This document shows, in pieces, positions 1 through 8,777 of a DNA stretch of 64,000 nucleotides. Numbering within the stretch: the first letter of the stretch is position 1; the number at the start of each line of letters is the position of its first letter. The notes beneath the pieces are model-generated. The model was not told where the DNA came from, ran no database searches, and saw nothing but the letters and a program-made list of their open reading frames with translations. Source of the DNA: an uncultured Ferrimonas sp. Lineage in GTDB: Bacteria; Pseudomonadota; Gammaproteobacteria; Enterobacterales; Shewanellaceae. The stretch spans positions 1 through 64,000 of the forward strand of contig NZ_CANLCI010000015.1 in the NCBI RefSeq assembly GCF_947489035.1, in the 5' to 3' direction. The position numbers were made by a program, and so were the translations under genes.

Positions 1-1
1 C

Positions 2-64
2 CGGGCGGTTCCGGCAATGATCTTTATGCCGCAGCTGGTCATGCACAATAAGTTCAACAGCTAA
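2..64 (+). CDS. C-terminal end of an unidentified gene (partial)
   Basis: The first 20 codons of frame 2 are open and end in TAA at 62-64, giving a hydrophobic tail ending in VMHNKFNS. This could be the last helix and tail of a membrane protein whose main part lies left of the window. Frame 1 is open for only 16 codons. The stretch is too short to assign a family, so the reading frame itself is uncertain. Confidence 0.3.
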   Translation, partial: RAVPAMIFMPQLVMHNKFNS

Positions 65-500
65 TTGGTACACAGCCCTTTTTTGTGGGTTATTCATTAT
101 TGTTCCCCGCGGCGAATGCCCTGCGCTTTACCAATGAGAAGCTTCATATTCTTCAATAGCATCCCCATCCGCTAACATCGTTCCCTCCATTTAAAACTTC
201 AATTTCAACTTGTTAGGCTCAAAAACCAAAAGCCATTGCAGCCGAATCACCAAGCAAAAAAATAAATGAAATTGGTGTAAATCACTAAATAAACCGCGCT
301 GATGAGTGTTTATCCTCGACAGAGAGAAAAACCTAAATCATCACTAGTGGATATTGTATCCAATGCAGAGGTTGTTGCTGACATGCATTAGCCATGCCGC
401 AGCAACAGCATTTTACAAATTCTTTACATGGTTTTAGGTTAGAAAAAGTTACACACATGATGTAGCTCATTGATATAAAACTAATTAGGGATGATTTTGT
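65..500. other. Intergenic region upstream of the TonB-dependent receptor gene
   Basis: No gene longer than a few codons is supported here. The half next to the receptor start is AT-rich and contains TATAAA-like stretches around 472-480, suitable for a promoter, but I cannot fix a -35/-10 pair. A 16-codon frame on the minus strand (178 to 128) has a good GGAGGG ribosome site. It is too short to call as a gene. Confidence 0.5.
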
Positions 501-3476
501 ATGAAGGGAACTTTTCATTGCCGCATGACGGTTGCGGCTCTTGCTGTGGCCGCCACATTGGCAGGCGTACCGGCACAAGCGAGTAATGTGACCGGCTCCA
601 TTTATGGTCACGCCGAATCCGGCACCAGTGTCACCTTTGAAAGTAAAGCCACCGGTCTAAGCCGTACCATTACGGCAGACAGTGATGGTCGCTTCCGTTT
701 TAAAGATGTGCCACCAGGAAAGTACACCGTGGTAACCGATAGCGGCGAACGTCGCGATATTATCGTCACCATTGGTACCGGTTCCTCAGTGATTTTTGGT
801 AGTGATAACATGGAAGTTATCTCGGTATCGGGTTCGCGGATCAGTGCAATCGATACCACATCAACCGAATCAACCATGGTCTTTACTCAAGATCAGATTG
901 AAGTCTTACCGGTTTCTCGCGATGTAACCTCGGTGGCGTTGCTGACTCCCGGTACTCAAAAAGGGGTTGCTGAGTTTGGCAATATCGCGTCGTTTGGCGG
1001 CTCATCGGTAGCAGAAAATGGCTTCTACATTGATGGCATGGACGTAACCAACATCAAAACCTTTTTGGCTTACGCTGCCCTGCCTTTTGATGCGATTTCG
1101 CAAACCCAGGTTAAAACCGGTGGCTACGGCGCAGAATATGGTCGCGCACTCGGTGGTGTTACCAACGTAGTAACTCGCAGTGGTACCAACGAATGGCAAT
1201 TTGGCGGCGCGGTTTACTACACCCCAGACAGCCTTCGTGAAAGCGGCAAAGATGTGTTGGACCGCAGTGAACAAGACAACTTAGCGTACGCACGCTATGT
1301 GTCTGCGGACAAAAAAGATTCTCTTTCTTACAATGTCTCCATCGGTGGGCCACTGATTGAAGATACCCTCTTCTTCTACGCCAACATTGAAGGCCAAAAG
1401 TATGAAAATGATTGGTATTACAAAAGCACCAGTACCAATCAAGAGATCAGCTCACCTAATGCCTTGCTGAAACTCGATTACTACCTAACCGATGATCACT
1501 TATTCCGCCTGACTTACATCAACAATGAAAGTGAGCAGGATAAGGTGCTGTATAACAACCCTGATGGCCAAACTTACACCGGCTCTCATGGTGCAGTAGA
1601 CACTGAATACACTGAAGAAAACGGCGGTGATATCTTGATCGCCGCCTACAGCGGCCAACTTACCGATGATCTTTCAGTAAACCTGATGTACGGCACGCTG
1701 ACTCAATTAGATGACAACCGTAATCCACGCAGTTTGCCCGGTGGTGACTGTGCTTATGCCTGGGATACGTCTGGCGATCGCACTTGGACCACTCGCGAAT
1801 ACATTGGCTGTTGGAATCAGGTGCAAAGCACCGTTATTGATCCTGAATTTACCGACGAAAAAGATGAGCGCGACAGCTACAAGCTGGATCTTGAATACAC
1901 TCTGGGTGATCACACCATCCGTGCGGGTTACAACAAAGAAGAGTTCACCTCTTACTCTCCAGGCGTGCAATATTCAGGCAACATCTATTACCGCTACATT
2001 GACGGTAATGAAGGCAACGGTGGCGTAGTCAACGGTACCGATGTTGGCGTTGGTACCCAGACTGTTCGCGTTCGTACCTACGAAACCCAGTCCGGCTCTT
2101 TTGGGGTTGAAAACGAAGCCTTCTACATTGAAGACAACTGGCAGATCAGCGACAACTGGTTAATCTACGCCGGGATCCGTAATGAAACTTTCAGCAACCT
2201 TGATGCCAATGGCGACATCTTTGTTGAGGCCGATGATTTATGGGCACCGCGCTTAGGTTTCTCTTGGGACATCAATGGCGACTCCACCCAAAAGTTGTAC
2301 GGTAGCTTAGGCCGTTACTACATCCCGATTGCCGCCAACACCAACATTCGTGCAACCCGAACTGAAGATTTCACCCAGAAATACCATTTCGTTGATGGCT
2401 TTGATCCTGCCACGGGTGCACCCATTAACTTGGGGGCTCAATTCGGCCCAGAAGTGATCGATGAACAACGACCGGATCCACGCAATATCGCCGTCTCCGA
2501 TTTAGATCCAATGCATCAAGATGAATTGATCATCGGCTATCAGCGCGAGTTAAGCGAAGACTGGACCGCTGGCGTTAAGTTGATGTACCGCGAAATCAAA
2601 GACGGCATGGATGATTTTTGTGCCCACGATGGTTTCATCAACTGGGCAGCCGACAACGGTTACGATAATTTCGACGATTCCACCCTGTCCGGCTGTTTGA
2701 TTGTGAACCCAGGTAAAGACTTAAGCCTTTACATGGACGTAGAAAACGATGGCAACATGGTTCCAGTCACCATCTCCAATGATTACTTCGACTTACCCAA
2801 GTACGATCGCAGCTACAAGGGCTTAGAACTTACCCTTGAAAAAGCGATGTCTGACAACTGGAATATGAGTGCGTCGTACGTTTGGTCGAAAAGTGAAGGC
2901 AATGTAGAAGGTTACGTAAACTCCACCTTGGGCCAAGAAGATGCTGGGGCGACTCAGGATTTTGATCACAAATTGTTCCAAGACGGCAGTGATGGTTACT
3001 TGCCAAATGATCGTCGTCATCAGTTTAAAGTGTACGGTCGTTACGAGATCACCGAGGAGTGGTCGGTCGCCGCCAACGTCAATATCGCTTCTGGCACGCC
3101 ATTAAGCTGTAACGGTTATATCCCATTAGACGACTTAAGCCCGGTTGATGAGAACAACTTCCGCAACTACAGTGCGTCCAGCTTCTACTGTAAAGATGAA
3201 AATGGTCAACCAACACTCAGCAGCCGCGGTGATTACGGTCGCACCGATTGGACCTACGATGTGGATCTGGGCGTAAGCTACGTGCCGAATTGGGCTGACC
3301 AAGCTCTGACGCTGAAAGTTGACGTATTCAATGCCTTTAACTTCGACGAAGCCATTGAATTCAACCAGCAGAAAGATTTGGCTCGTGACAACAATGAAGT
3401 AAATCCAAACTTCTTGGCGCCGACTGAGTTTCAAACCCCACGTTTTGTGCGCTTAACTGCACGCTATGTGTTCTAA
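501..3476 (+). CDS. TonB-dependent receptor, Oar-like, with N-terminal carboxypeptidase-regulatory-like domain
   Basis: A 991-residue outer-membrane receptor. Residues 1-27 form a signal peptide ending near VPAQA. Residues about 28-95 form a carboxypeptidase-regulatory-like beta-sandwich with the typical FRFKDVPPGKYTV stretch. A plug domain follows (DQIEVLPVSRDVTSVALLTPG, then GGYGAEYGRALGGVTNVVTRSG), and then a long aromatic-rich barrel ending in ARYVF with a terminal phenylalanine. This architecture is typical of the Oar-like/large TonB-receptor group, which includes receptors for peptides or polymers; the substrate cannot be read from sequence. No TonB box is obvious. A strong terminator follows at 3501. 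It is the only gene in its transcription unit. The ExbB/ExbD/TonB-like genes 20 kb downstream could energise it, but that is conjecture. Confidence 0.93.
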   Translation: MKGTFHCRMTVAALAVAATLAGVPAQASNVTGSIYGHAESGTSVTFESKATGLSRTITADSDGRFRFKDVPPGKYTVVTDSGERRDIIVTIGTGSSVIFGSDNMEVISVSGSRISAIDTTSTESTMVFTQDQIEVLPVSRDVTSVALLTPGTQKGVAEFGNIASFGGSSVAENGFYIDGMDVTNIKTFLAYAALPFDAISQTQVKTGGYGAEYGRALGGVTNVVTRSGTNEWQFGGAVYYTPDSLRESGKDVLDRSEQDNLAYARYVSADKKDSLSYNVSIGGPLIEDTLFFYANIEGQKYENDWYYKSTSTNQEISSPNALLKLDYYLTDDHLFRLTYINNESEQDKVLYNNPDGQTYTGSHGAVDTEYTEENGGDILIAAYSGQLTDDLSVNLMYGTLTQLDDNRNPRSLPGGDCAYAWDTSGDRTWTTREYIGCWNQVQSTVIDPEFTDEKDERDSYKLDLEYTLGDHTIRAGYNKEEFTSYSPGVQYSGNIYYRYIDGNEGNGGVVNGTDVGVGTQTVRVRTYETQSGSFGVENEAFYIEDNWQISDNWLIYAGIRNETFSNLDANGDIFVEADDLWAPRLGFSWDINGDSTQKLYGSLGRYYIPIAANTNIRATRTEDFTQKYHFVDGFDPATGAPINLGAQFGPEVIDEQRPDPRNIAVSDLDPMHQDELIIGYQRELSEDWTAGVKLMYREIKDGMDDFCAHDGFINWAADNGYDNFDDSTLSGCLIVNPGKDLSLYMDVENDGNMVPVTISNDYFDLPKYDRSYKGLELTLEKAMSDNWNMSASYVWSKSEGNVEGYVNSTLGQEDAGATQDFDHKLFQDGSDGYLPNDRRHQFKVYGRYEITEEWSVAANVNIASGTPLSCNGYIPLDDLSPVDENNFRNYSASSFYCKDENGQPTLSSRGDYGRTDWTYDVDLGVSYVPNWADQALTLKVDVFNAFNFDEAIEFNQQKDLARDNNEVNPNFLAPTEFQTPRFVRLTARYVF

Positions 3477-3500
3477 CTTAAAGCCAAGCTAAACTAAGCA

Positions 3501-3530
3501 ACGCCCAGCAGCCTGCTGGGCGTTTTTTTT
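3501..3530 (+). terminator. Rho-independent terminator of the TonB-dependent receptor gene
   Basis: A perfect 10-bp stem (ACGCCCAGCA with its complement) with a 3-base loop, followed by eight T residues, 24 bases after the receptor stop codon. Confidence 0.92.
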
Positions 3531-3595
3531 GCTTCAAAGCGCCCCCCACCGGCCCCGCATCAATCGCCGTTAGCCATTCTTTATGGACGAACGTA

Positions 3596-3630
3596 GTAGA
3601 TTGATTTTTAATAGTTAAAAATCAATCTAC
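3596..3630. promoter_or_regulatory. Perfect 16-bp inverted repeat upstream of apbE
   Basis: GTAGATTGATTTTTAA, a TAG spacer, then the exact reverse complement of the 16-mer. It ends 12 bases before the apbE start codon. There is no T-run after it, so it is not a standard terminator. In RNA it would make a hairpin next to the start codon. In DNA it could be an operator for a dimeric repressor. No regulator can be named. Confidence 0.6.
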
Positions 3631-3642
3631 GCCTGAAATCTC

Positions 3643-4611
3643 ATGTTGAAAACGTTCGCTTATTTACTCGCTCTTCTGATGCTTTCATCTGAGGCTCAAG
3701 CCCAGTGGCATCAACAGCAATTTCAGGTAATGGGCACCCAAGCACGGGTTGAGCTGTGGTTAGTCGACCAGCAGCAAGCGCAGCACTTAATTCGCTCGGT
3801 ACAGGATGAAATGCAACGCATCGAGCAAAGAATGAGCCCATACATAGCCAGCAGCGAACTCAGCCAGATAAACAGCAGCGCGGCCCAAACGCCATTACGG
3901 CTATCGGACGAACTGTTCGCCTTGTTATCTCAATCCGCCCAGATCAGCGCACTGACCAACGGCGCCTTTGATATCAGCTATGCCTCGGTGGGCTATCAAT
4001 ACGACTACCGCCAAGGCCAACGACCAAACAGCAAGCAGATCAGCGCAGCCCTGCCCGCCATCAACTACCGCGGCATCAAACTAAATGCACAAGCAAGCAC
4101 GGTCAGCCTGAGCCACCCCAACCTTAAAATCGATTTGGGCGGCATTGCCAAGGGCTACGCGGTAAAACAGAGCCTCGCTTTGTTGCAACAAGCAGGGGTT
4201 GAACACGCACTGATCGCCGCCGGAGGCGACACCGCATTACTTGGGGATCGCCGCGGGCGACCATGGATGGTGGGGATAAAACACCCCCGTGCGGCCGCTC
4301 AAACCGCAGTGCACCTGCCATTAACCAGTGAAGCGATTTCAACTTCGGGGGATTACGAACGTTTCTTTATTGAAGATGGAGTGCGTTATCACCACATCAT
4401 CAATCCAAAAACCGGCGACAGCGCTCGCGAAGTGGTGAGTGTTTCGGTGATAGGTAAGGATCCCACTCAGGTCGATGCCCTGTCGACGGCGGTGTTTGTG
4501 CTGGGATTAACCGAAGGCATGGCCCTTATCGACACCTTGGCGGGCTATGAAGCGATCATCATCGACAATCGGCAAAAATTACACTTATCTGCGGGGCTGG
4601 GTGCCCCCTAA
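3643..4611 (+). CDS. apbE: FAD:protein FMN transferase (ApbE family)
   Basis: 322 residues. ApbE enzymes hydrolyse FAD and attach FMN to a Ser/Thr of exported redox proteins in a Mg-dependent reaction on the periplasmic side. Residues 1-20 look like a signal peptide cut after SEAQA, without a lipobox cysteine. Family signatures are visible in order: FQVMGTQARVEL near 27, IDLGGIAKGYAV near 164, AGGDTALLG near 193, STSGDYERFF near 237, HHIINPKTG near 252 and DALSTAVFVLG near 283. The length is normal. It stands alone between the receptor terminator and the convergent DUF1501-like gene. I found no clear ApbE target motif (D-x-x-S/T-G-A-T) in the neighbouring proteins, so its substrate is unknown. 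Confidence 0.93.
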   Translation: MLKTFAYLLALLMLSSEAQAQWHQQQFQVMGTQARVELWLVDQQQAQHLIRSVQDEMQRIEQRMSPYIASSELSQINSSAAQTPLRLSDELFALLSQSAQISALTNGAFDISYASVGYQYDYRQGQRPNSKQISAALPAINYRGIKLNAQASTVSLSHPNLKIDLGGIAKGYAVKQSLALLQQAGVEHALIAAGGDTALLGDRRGRPWMVGIKHPRAAAQTAVHLPLTSEAISTSGDYERFFIEDGVRYHHIINPKTGDSAREVVSVSVIGKDPTQVDALSTAVFVLGLTEGMALIDTLAGYEAIIIDNRQKLHLSAGLGAP

Positions 4612-4674
4612 TCCAAGCCCATAGCAGCAATAAGCTGGCGTTGTCATACGCACACCCGCTTATCGCTTCGGCCT

Positions 4675-6252
4675 TTACACGATCGGCGCAAAGGCCGTCA
4701 GGGCGTCAAGCATGGCGGCGTTGCCCAAGCCCTGCCGAGGTGCCACGGCATTAAACTGCCCCTGTTCGCCATGCAACGCCATGTAGTTCAGCAGCACCGT
4801 ATCCACCAGCAAGTTCACGTTGTTGGCCGAGGGCGCGGAAGCGGTATCCACCGAGGCATCGGCGCGCATAAAGCCAAGCTGTTGATGCCGCGCCATCTGC
4901 TCGGCATTGCTGCCCAACAATTGTGGCCGGCCGCTGGGGTTGTACACCAAAAAGAATGACGCACCGGTTGAAGAGTTATCGCCGGTCCATTCGCCCTTGC
5001 CGCGCCCTTCAACGGAATCATCAATGCGGCCATTACTGGCCACCGAACCATCGCTGAAAACGTACATCATCAACGGCTGATTACGCCGCGCCGCGTACTC
5101 TAAACAGGCGCCCATGCAGCGCCCCGCGCGCAGATCCCGCAGTTCGCCGGTGCCGCGCTCGCCGGTATGATAGTCAAAACCGCCCATGGTAACGGTGCCC
5201 GCACCAGAATAGCCGTTAACCACCAACTTCATGATGGAAGCGGTTTTCTGGAATTCACGTTCGGCGTCAAATTCCGCCATCGAGAAGATCCCACCGGGGC
5301 CAACGATGTCCGGATCCAGCAGCGGATTAAGGGTGGAAGGATCGCCAAAACGATCCGCCAGATCGGCACTTTTAACGTAACCGCAATTCACGAGATCTTT
5401 GATCACCGCATCGCGACTGATGTTACTGTTCACCGCCGCCATCTTGTGGGCGCTGATCCGCTGAATGCTCTCCATCACCGCCACCGCGTCTTGCTGCGAC
5501 AACAACCCAAACAGATCACCAACGTCCACCAAGCCGGTAACGTCAGACGGTCGATCCACCTTGGTGGGGCGTTTACCCAAATCAATGAAATTGGCGGCGG
5601 CCATGGAATTGCCGCCGGAATCGGTGTTGCGCGAGCCGATCAACGGCATCAACGATCCATCTGCCCCTGCTGCGGCAATGGCGTACATCGGGTTGTGAGG
5701 GTTATTGCCGGTGTCGTTATCTGAACGGTTAGGGATCACCGCGCCGCTAATGCGCGAGGCGGTTTCTGGTGATACCCGCTCTAAGATCCCGCGCAGAAAC
5801 TGCGAATCGGAATGAAAGGCTAAGCCCAGATCGGTATTGATAAAATCACTGATCCCCACATCGGGGTTCGCAATATTAGGCGCCATATCACCGGGCAAAC
5901 CCAGCTTGTTATACCCTGCGGTCGACAGAAAATCTTGTTGGCCGCCTGCCCCGCCCACCAACACATTCGAGCCAGCAATGTTGGCACCGCCAGCCAAATC
6001 AAAGCTGATGAACGGGATCTTACCCGCCCCCTGCACATTGATGCCGCAACGGTTCCGCAGCGCTTCAAGATCCGGTGATAACGCCGCCCGAGCTTCGTTG
6101 GGGTTGGCAAATAAGCTCAACAACGACAAGCCCGCAATGGCTTGGCCACCCCGGCACAGACCCGCAGAGATAAACTCCCGCCGTGTCATCGGCTTACGGT
6201 GATCGGCAAACAGTAAAGGACTGTCGGGGTGCAAATGCTTTGGCTTACTCAT
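4675..6252 (-). CDS. Tat-exported DUF1501-like protein
   Basis: 525 residues with a twin-arginine signal (TRREFISAG at 23-31 followed by a hydrophobic stretch to NEARA). It is therefore likely folded in the cytoplasm and exported to the periplasm by Tat. The sequence has the flavour of the DUF1501/sulfatase-like family seen beside c-type cytochrome genes: FISFDLAGGANIAGSN near 85, GTVTMGGFDYHTGERGTGE near 363, and LMMYVFSDGSVASNGR near 404. The reaction is not established. The start at 6252 has a GGACAG ribosome site. It is the last gene of a leftward trio with 6337-8775 and 8778-10049. That pairing recalls planctomycete DUF1501 plus cytochrome gene pairs, though the resemblance is at family level only. 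Confidence 0.75.
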   Translation of the reverse strand: MSKPKHLHPDSPLLFADHRKPMTRREFISAGLCRGGQAIAGLSLLSLFANPNEARAALSPDLEALRNRCGINVQGAGKIPFISFDLAGGANIAGSNVLVGGAGGQQDFLSTAGYNKLGLPGDMAPNIANPDVGISDFINTDLGLAFHSDSQFLRGILERVSPETASRISGAVIPNRSDNDTGNNPHNPMYAIAAAGADGSLMPLIGSRNTDSGGNSMAAANFIDLGKRPTKVDRPSDVTGLVDVGDLFGLLSQQDAVAVMESIQRISAHKMAAVNSNISRDAVIKDLVNCGYVKSADLADRFGDPSTLNPLLDPDIVGPGGIFSMAEFDAEREFQKTASIMKLVVNGYSGAGTVTMGGFDYHTGERGTGELRDLRAGRCMGACLEYAARRNQPLMMYVFSDGSVASNGRIDDSVEGRGKGEWTGDNSSTGASFFLVYNPSGRPQLLGSNAEQMARHQQLGFMRADASVDTASAPSANNVNLLVDTVLLNYMALHGEQGQFNAVAPRQGLGNAAMLDALTAFAPIV

Positions 6253-6336
6253 GGGACTGTCCTTGTACGTTGTTGTCGGCGTAACGGGCCACGGCTAATG
6301 GCATCAACGGGGCGCAATCAGTGTCATGGTTCATGG

Positions 6337-8775
6337 CTATTGCACCAGCATTACGGCACTGGCCAGCACCGCCGCACAGCTGGATTTGGCGATGGTGCGC
6401 GTGCGCTCGGCGTTGCAGTTGCTGCCACACACCGACAACCGCTCAATCAAGCCGTCAAGCTCGGTACTGATCAGTTGTCGCTGGGGCTGACTGGTTAACG
6501 CCAATGGCATTAACTGATCCAGCAGGGGCACTAACAGCAACGGTCGGTTGGCGGGGCTCAATGCCTGCGCGGGCGCCTGGCTAAAATCAACCTGCGGCAA
6601 CCAACGGCTGCGGATCAGCGGATCCTCCACGGCGGCATCGCAATAGGCGATAGCCAACTGGGTGATCCCCATCTGCTGCGCCGAGATAAAGGTGTCGATG
6701 TTATCGATACTGGGCAATTGGCGTTGCACTAACTGGTAGGTGGCGGCCGGTTTCGGCGCGCTTTGGGCAACCCCGGTCAGTACGCTCATGCTGTGATTAA
6801 TTTCTGCGAAATTACGCACGCCGATGTGGGCGGTTTCGCTGTTGGCTGGCATTGCTTCGGGAGTGATAAACACCCCTGGCACTCGCACATTGGTGTGCTC
6901 CCCGAGCTGCTCAAAGGTAAGGAAAAACTCGTCGTTACTGGCGCCCTTCTCTAGCCCAATAATGGTGCCAAGGGTCGACAGCGACAGGGGTTCAGCCAAC
7001 GCTTGCCCCGTGCCGATCAGGCTCTCCAGATTGGCGTAAGCCTGCCCTTGGGCGCTCTCTTTGCCATTAATGCCAAGGCGCATTCCCTTTATCTCAAAAC
7101 CCTCGCTAACCGCGCTGCCATCAATGTTCACCAGCGAGGCCTGGCTAAACAAGTAACTGTAATTATCAAACTGACTGACTTCGAACATCACATAGGTGTT
7201 GGGCAGATCCATTAGGTGGCTGATGGAGAACAACAGATAGAATTTTTCCCCAACGCCCACCTCGTAGTTTTGCTGGATCTGCTCGGCTGTTAACTGGCGG
7301 TTGTAGATGGCTAAAAGGCGAATGTCCCCCTGCCACACATGCTGGTTCGAGGCTTCCCGGCCTAAGATCAGCGCAAAGCTGTCGTCCCAACCGGCCAGCG
7401 GGGCGATGTCGTCATCCGCCACCTCAATCAATTGGCCATTAACGTAGATTTTGCGCCCTTCCACAGCGTTGTAGCTCAGCACCACGTGTTGCAAGGTGGC
7501 CTGCAACACTTCATCCGCATCTGGCGTGCTTAAAGCCGGATCGCCGTTGCCGTTAGTGGCTTCCGTTCGCAGCAAGAAATCGTAGTTGTATTGGGTTTGG
7601 CCAAGGGTAAAGTTGCGATCGTTGTCGCCCGCAGAGTAAGTCACAATGCGGGCGGGCCCTTCCTGGGTCACGTTGCTTGGCGTTACCCACGCTTCGACGG
7701 TGAACTCGTTGGTGGCACGGATCAAGTCATGCAGCTTTTTGCTGCTGGCGGTGCTGGCCTGCGCTTTGCCGTTGTTAAAGGCTAGGCCCCAGCTGCCCAG
7801 CCACTTCACCTCTCCAGACAGGTTTAAGTTGGCCGCAGGGCTGATCCCAGAGGTATCGAAAGCAACACTGCCCTCGCCCGCTTTAAATTGGTACAGCGCG
7901 ATCAGATCGGATTCATAACGGCCGCCGCTTGAGGCGGTGATGCCGTCGGTTAAACGCAGCCCTTTGGATACCACCATCTCGGGCGAGATCGCATCCACGT
8001 CAATGGCATCACTGAACGCTTGGATCGCCGCCAGCATTTCGGCGCTGTTGTCTTGGCAGTTGCTCCAACAGTTATGGAATTCACTGCCAAGGCGTACGAC
8101 CAAGCGCGACTGCGACGGCTCATCAATGTTAAACACCTTTGTGGCCGCGTCATAAGCAAGATCGATGTCGTTACTGGCGAAAAACGGCGACTGCGGCGTA
8201 TCCGCCCCTTCGTTGTGGCACTGGGCACAATATTGATTCAATAAGGGGTACAGTTGCTGACTAAATAGCGTGGTATCTGCCGGATAATTTTTACTGGCAC
8301 CGGGTTCACGCAGGATCGGTGCCGTCAGTTCAATGGTGGTCACCGCACTGACTCGTTCATCAGACCACAGCTTGATCCATTGCGCCATGGTTTCACCACA
8401 GGCGCTGTCGCTGCTTAGCCAGCAGTTATGGCCACCGGCCACTTTATCCACCAAACGCGAGGCGGCCGGATTGGTTAAATCCACCAGCGGCAAGGTGGCG
8501 GCATAGGCGTCATTCACGTCTTCATTGCTGGCAAAGTACGGCGCTTGAGCGCCTTCGGTATGGCAGGAGCCGCACTTATCTTGGCTGGCGATGTTGTCCC
8601 ACAGCGACACTTTGTACTTTTGAATGTCAGGGGTCGATGGCGCTGGGCCAAGGTACTCGTTTGAAGGTTGTTCCTGCGGCGGCGGTGGGTTGGGTTCTAC
8701 GTCACCGCCACCACAACCGGCCAACAGTGCCAGTACCGATAAGGACAGCGCCCACTGAGATGCAAAATGGCTCAT
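6337..8775 (-). CDS. Exported lipoprotein with two haem c motifs and a LamG-like domain
   Basis: 812 residues. Signal peptide with lipobox LLAGC gives a lipid-anchored cysteine at 21, followed by a Gly/Pro-rich linker. Two CXXCH motifs (CGSCH at 68-72 and CAQCH at 183-187) sit in two similar segments, each followed by a conserved HNCW-type cysteine region, suggesting a duplicated cytochrome-like domain. Residues about 290-510 look like a concanavalin/LamG jelly-roll (ALYQFKAGEGSVAFDTSG, then NEFTVEAWVTP, then RKIYVNGQL). The last 300 residues are not recognised. It would sit on the periplasmic or outer face of a membrane and could bind glycans or proteins. The start has a GGAGAG site 6 bases upstream and lies 2 bases after the stop of the upstream gene, so the two are co-transcribed. 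Confidence 0.8.
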   Translation of the reverse strand: MSHFASQWALSLSVLALLAGCGGGDVEPNPPPPQEQPSNEYLGPAPSTPDIQKYKVSLWDNIASQDKCGSCHTEGAQAPYFASNEDVNDAYAATLPLVDLTNPAASRLVDKVAGGHNCWLSSDSACGETMAQWIKLWSDERVSAVTTIELTAPILREPGASKNYPADTTLFSQQLYPLLNQYCAQCHNEGADTPQSPFFASNDIDLAYDAATKVFNIDEPSQSRLVVRLGSEFHNCWSNCQDNSAEMLAAIQAFSDAIDVDAISPEMVVSKGLRLTDGITASSGGRYESDLIALYQFKAGEGSVAFDTSGISPAANLNLSGEVKWLGSWGLAFNNGKAQASTASSKKLHDLIRATNEFTVEAWVTPSNVTQEGPARIVTYSAGDNDRNFTLGQTQYNYDFLLRTEATNGNGDPALSTPDADEVLQATLQHVVLSYNAVEGRKIYVNGQLIEVADDDIAPLAGWDDSFALILGREASNQHVWQGDIRLLAIYNRQLTAEQIQQNYEVGVGEKFYLLFSISHLMDLPNTYVMFEVSQFDNYSYLFSQASLVNIDGSAVSEGFEIKGMRLGINGKESAQGQAYANLESLIGTGQALAEPLSLSTLGTIIGLEKGASNDEFFLTFEQLGEHTNVRVPGVFITPEAMPANSETAHIGVRNFAEINHSMSVLTGVAQSAPKPAATYQLVQRQLPSIDNIDTFISAQQMGITQLAIAYCDAAVEDPLIRSRWLPQVDFSQAPAQALSPANRPLLLVPLLDQLMPLALTSQPQRQLISTELDGLIERLSVCGSNCNAERTRTIAKSSCAAVLASAVMLVQ

Positions 8776-8777
8776 GG

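Noticed and set aside
128..178. 16-codon minus-strand frame (MLADGDAIEEYEASHW) with a good GGAGGG site
   Set aside because: Too short and without context to call a gene, although the ribosome site is strong.
5167..5724. 185-codon plus-strand frame opposite the DUF1501-like gene
   Set aside because: Antisense shadow with His/Arg-rich composition; the minus-strand gene has a clear Tat signal and family motifs.
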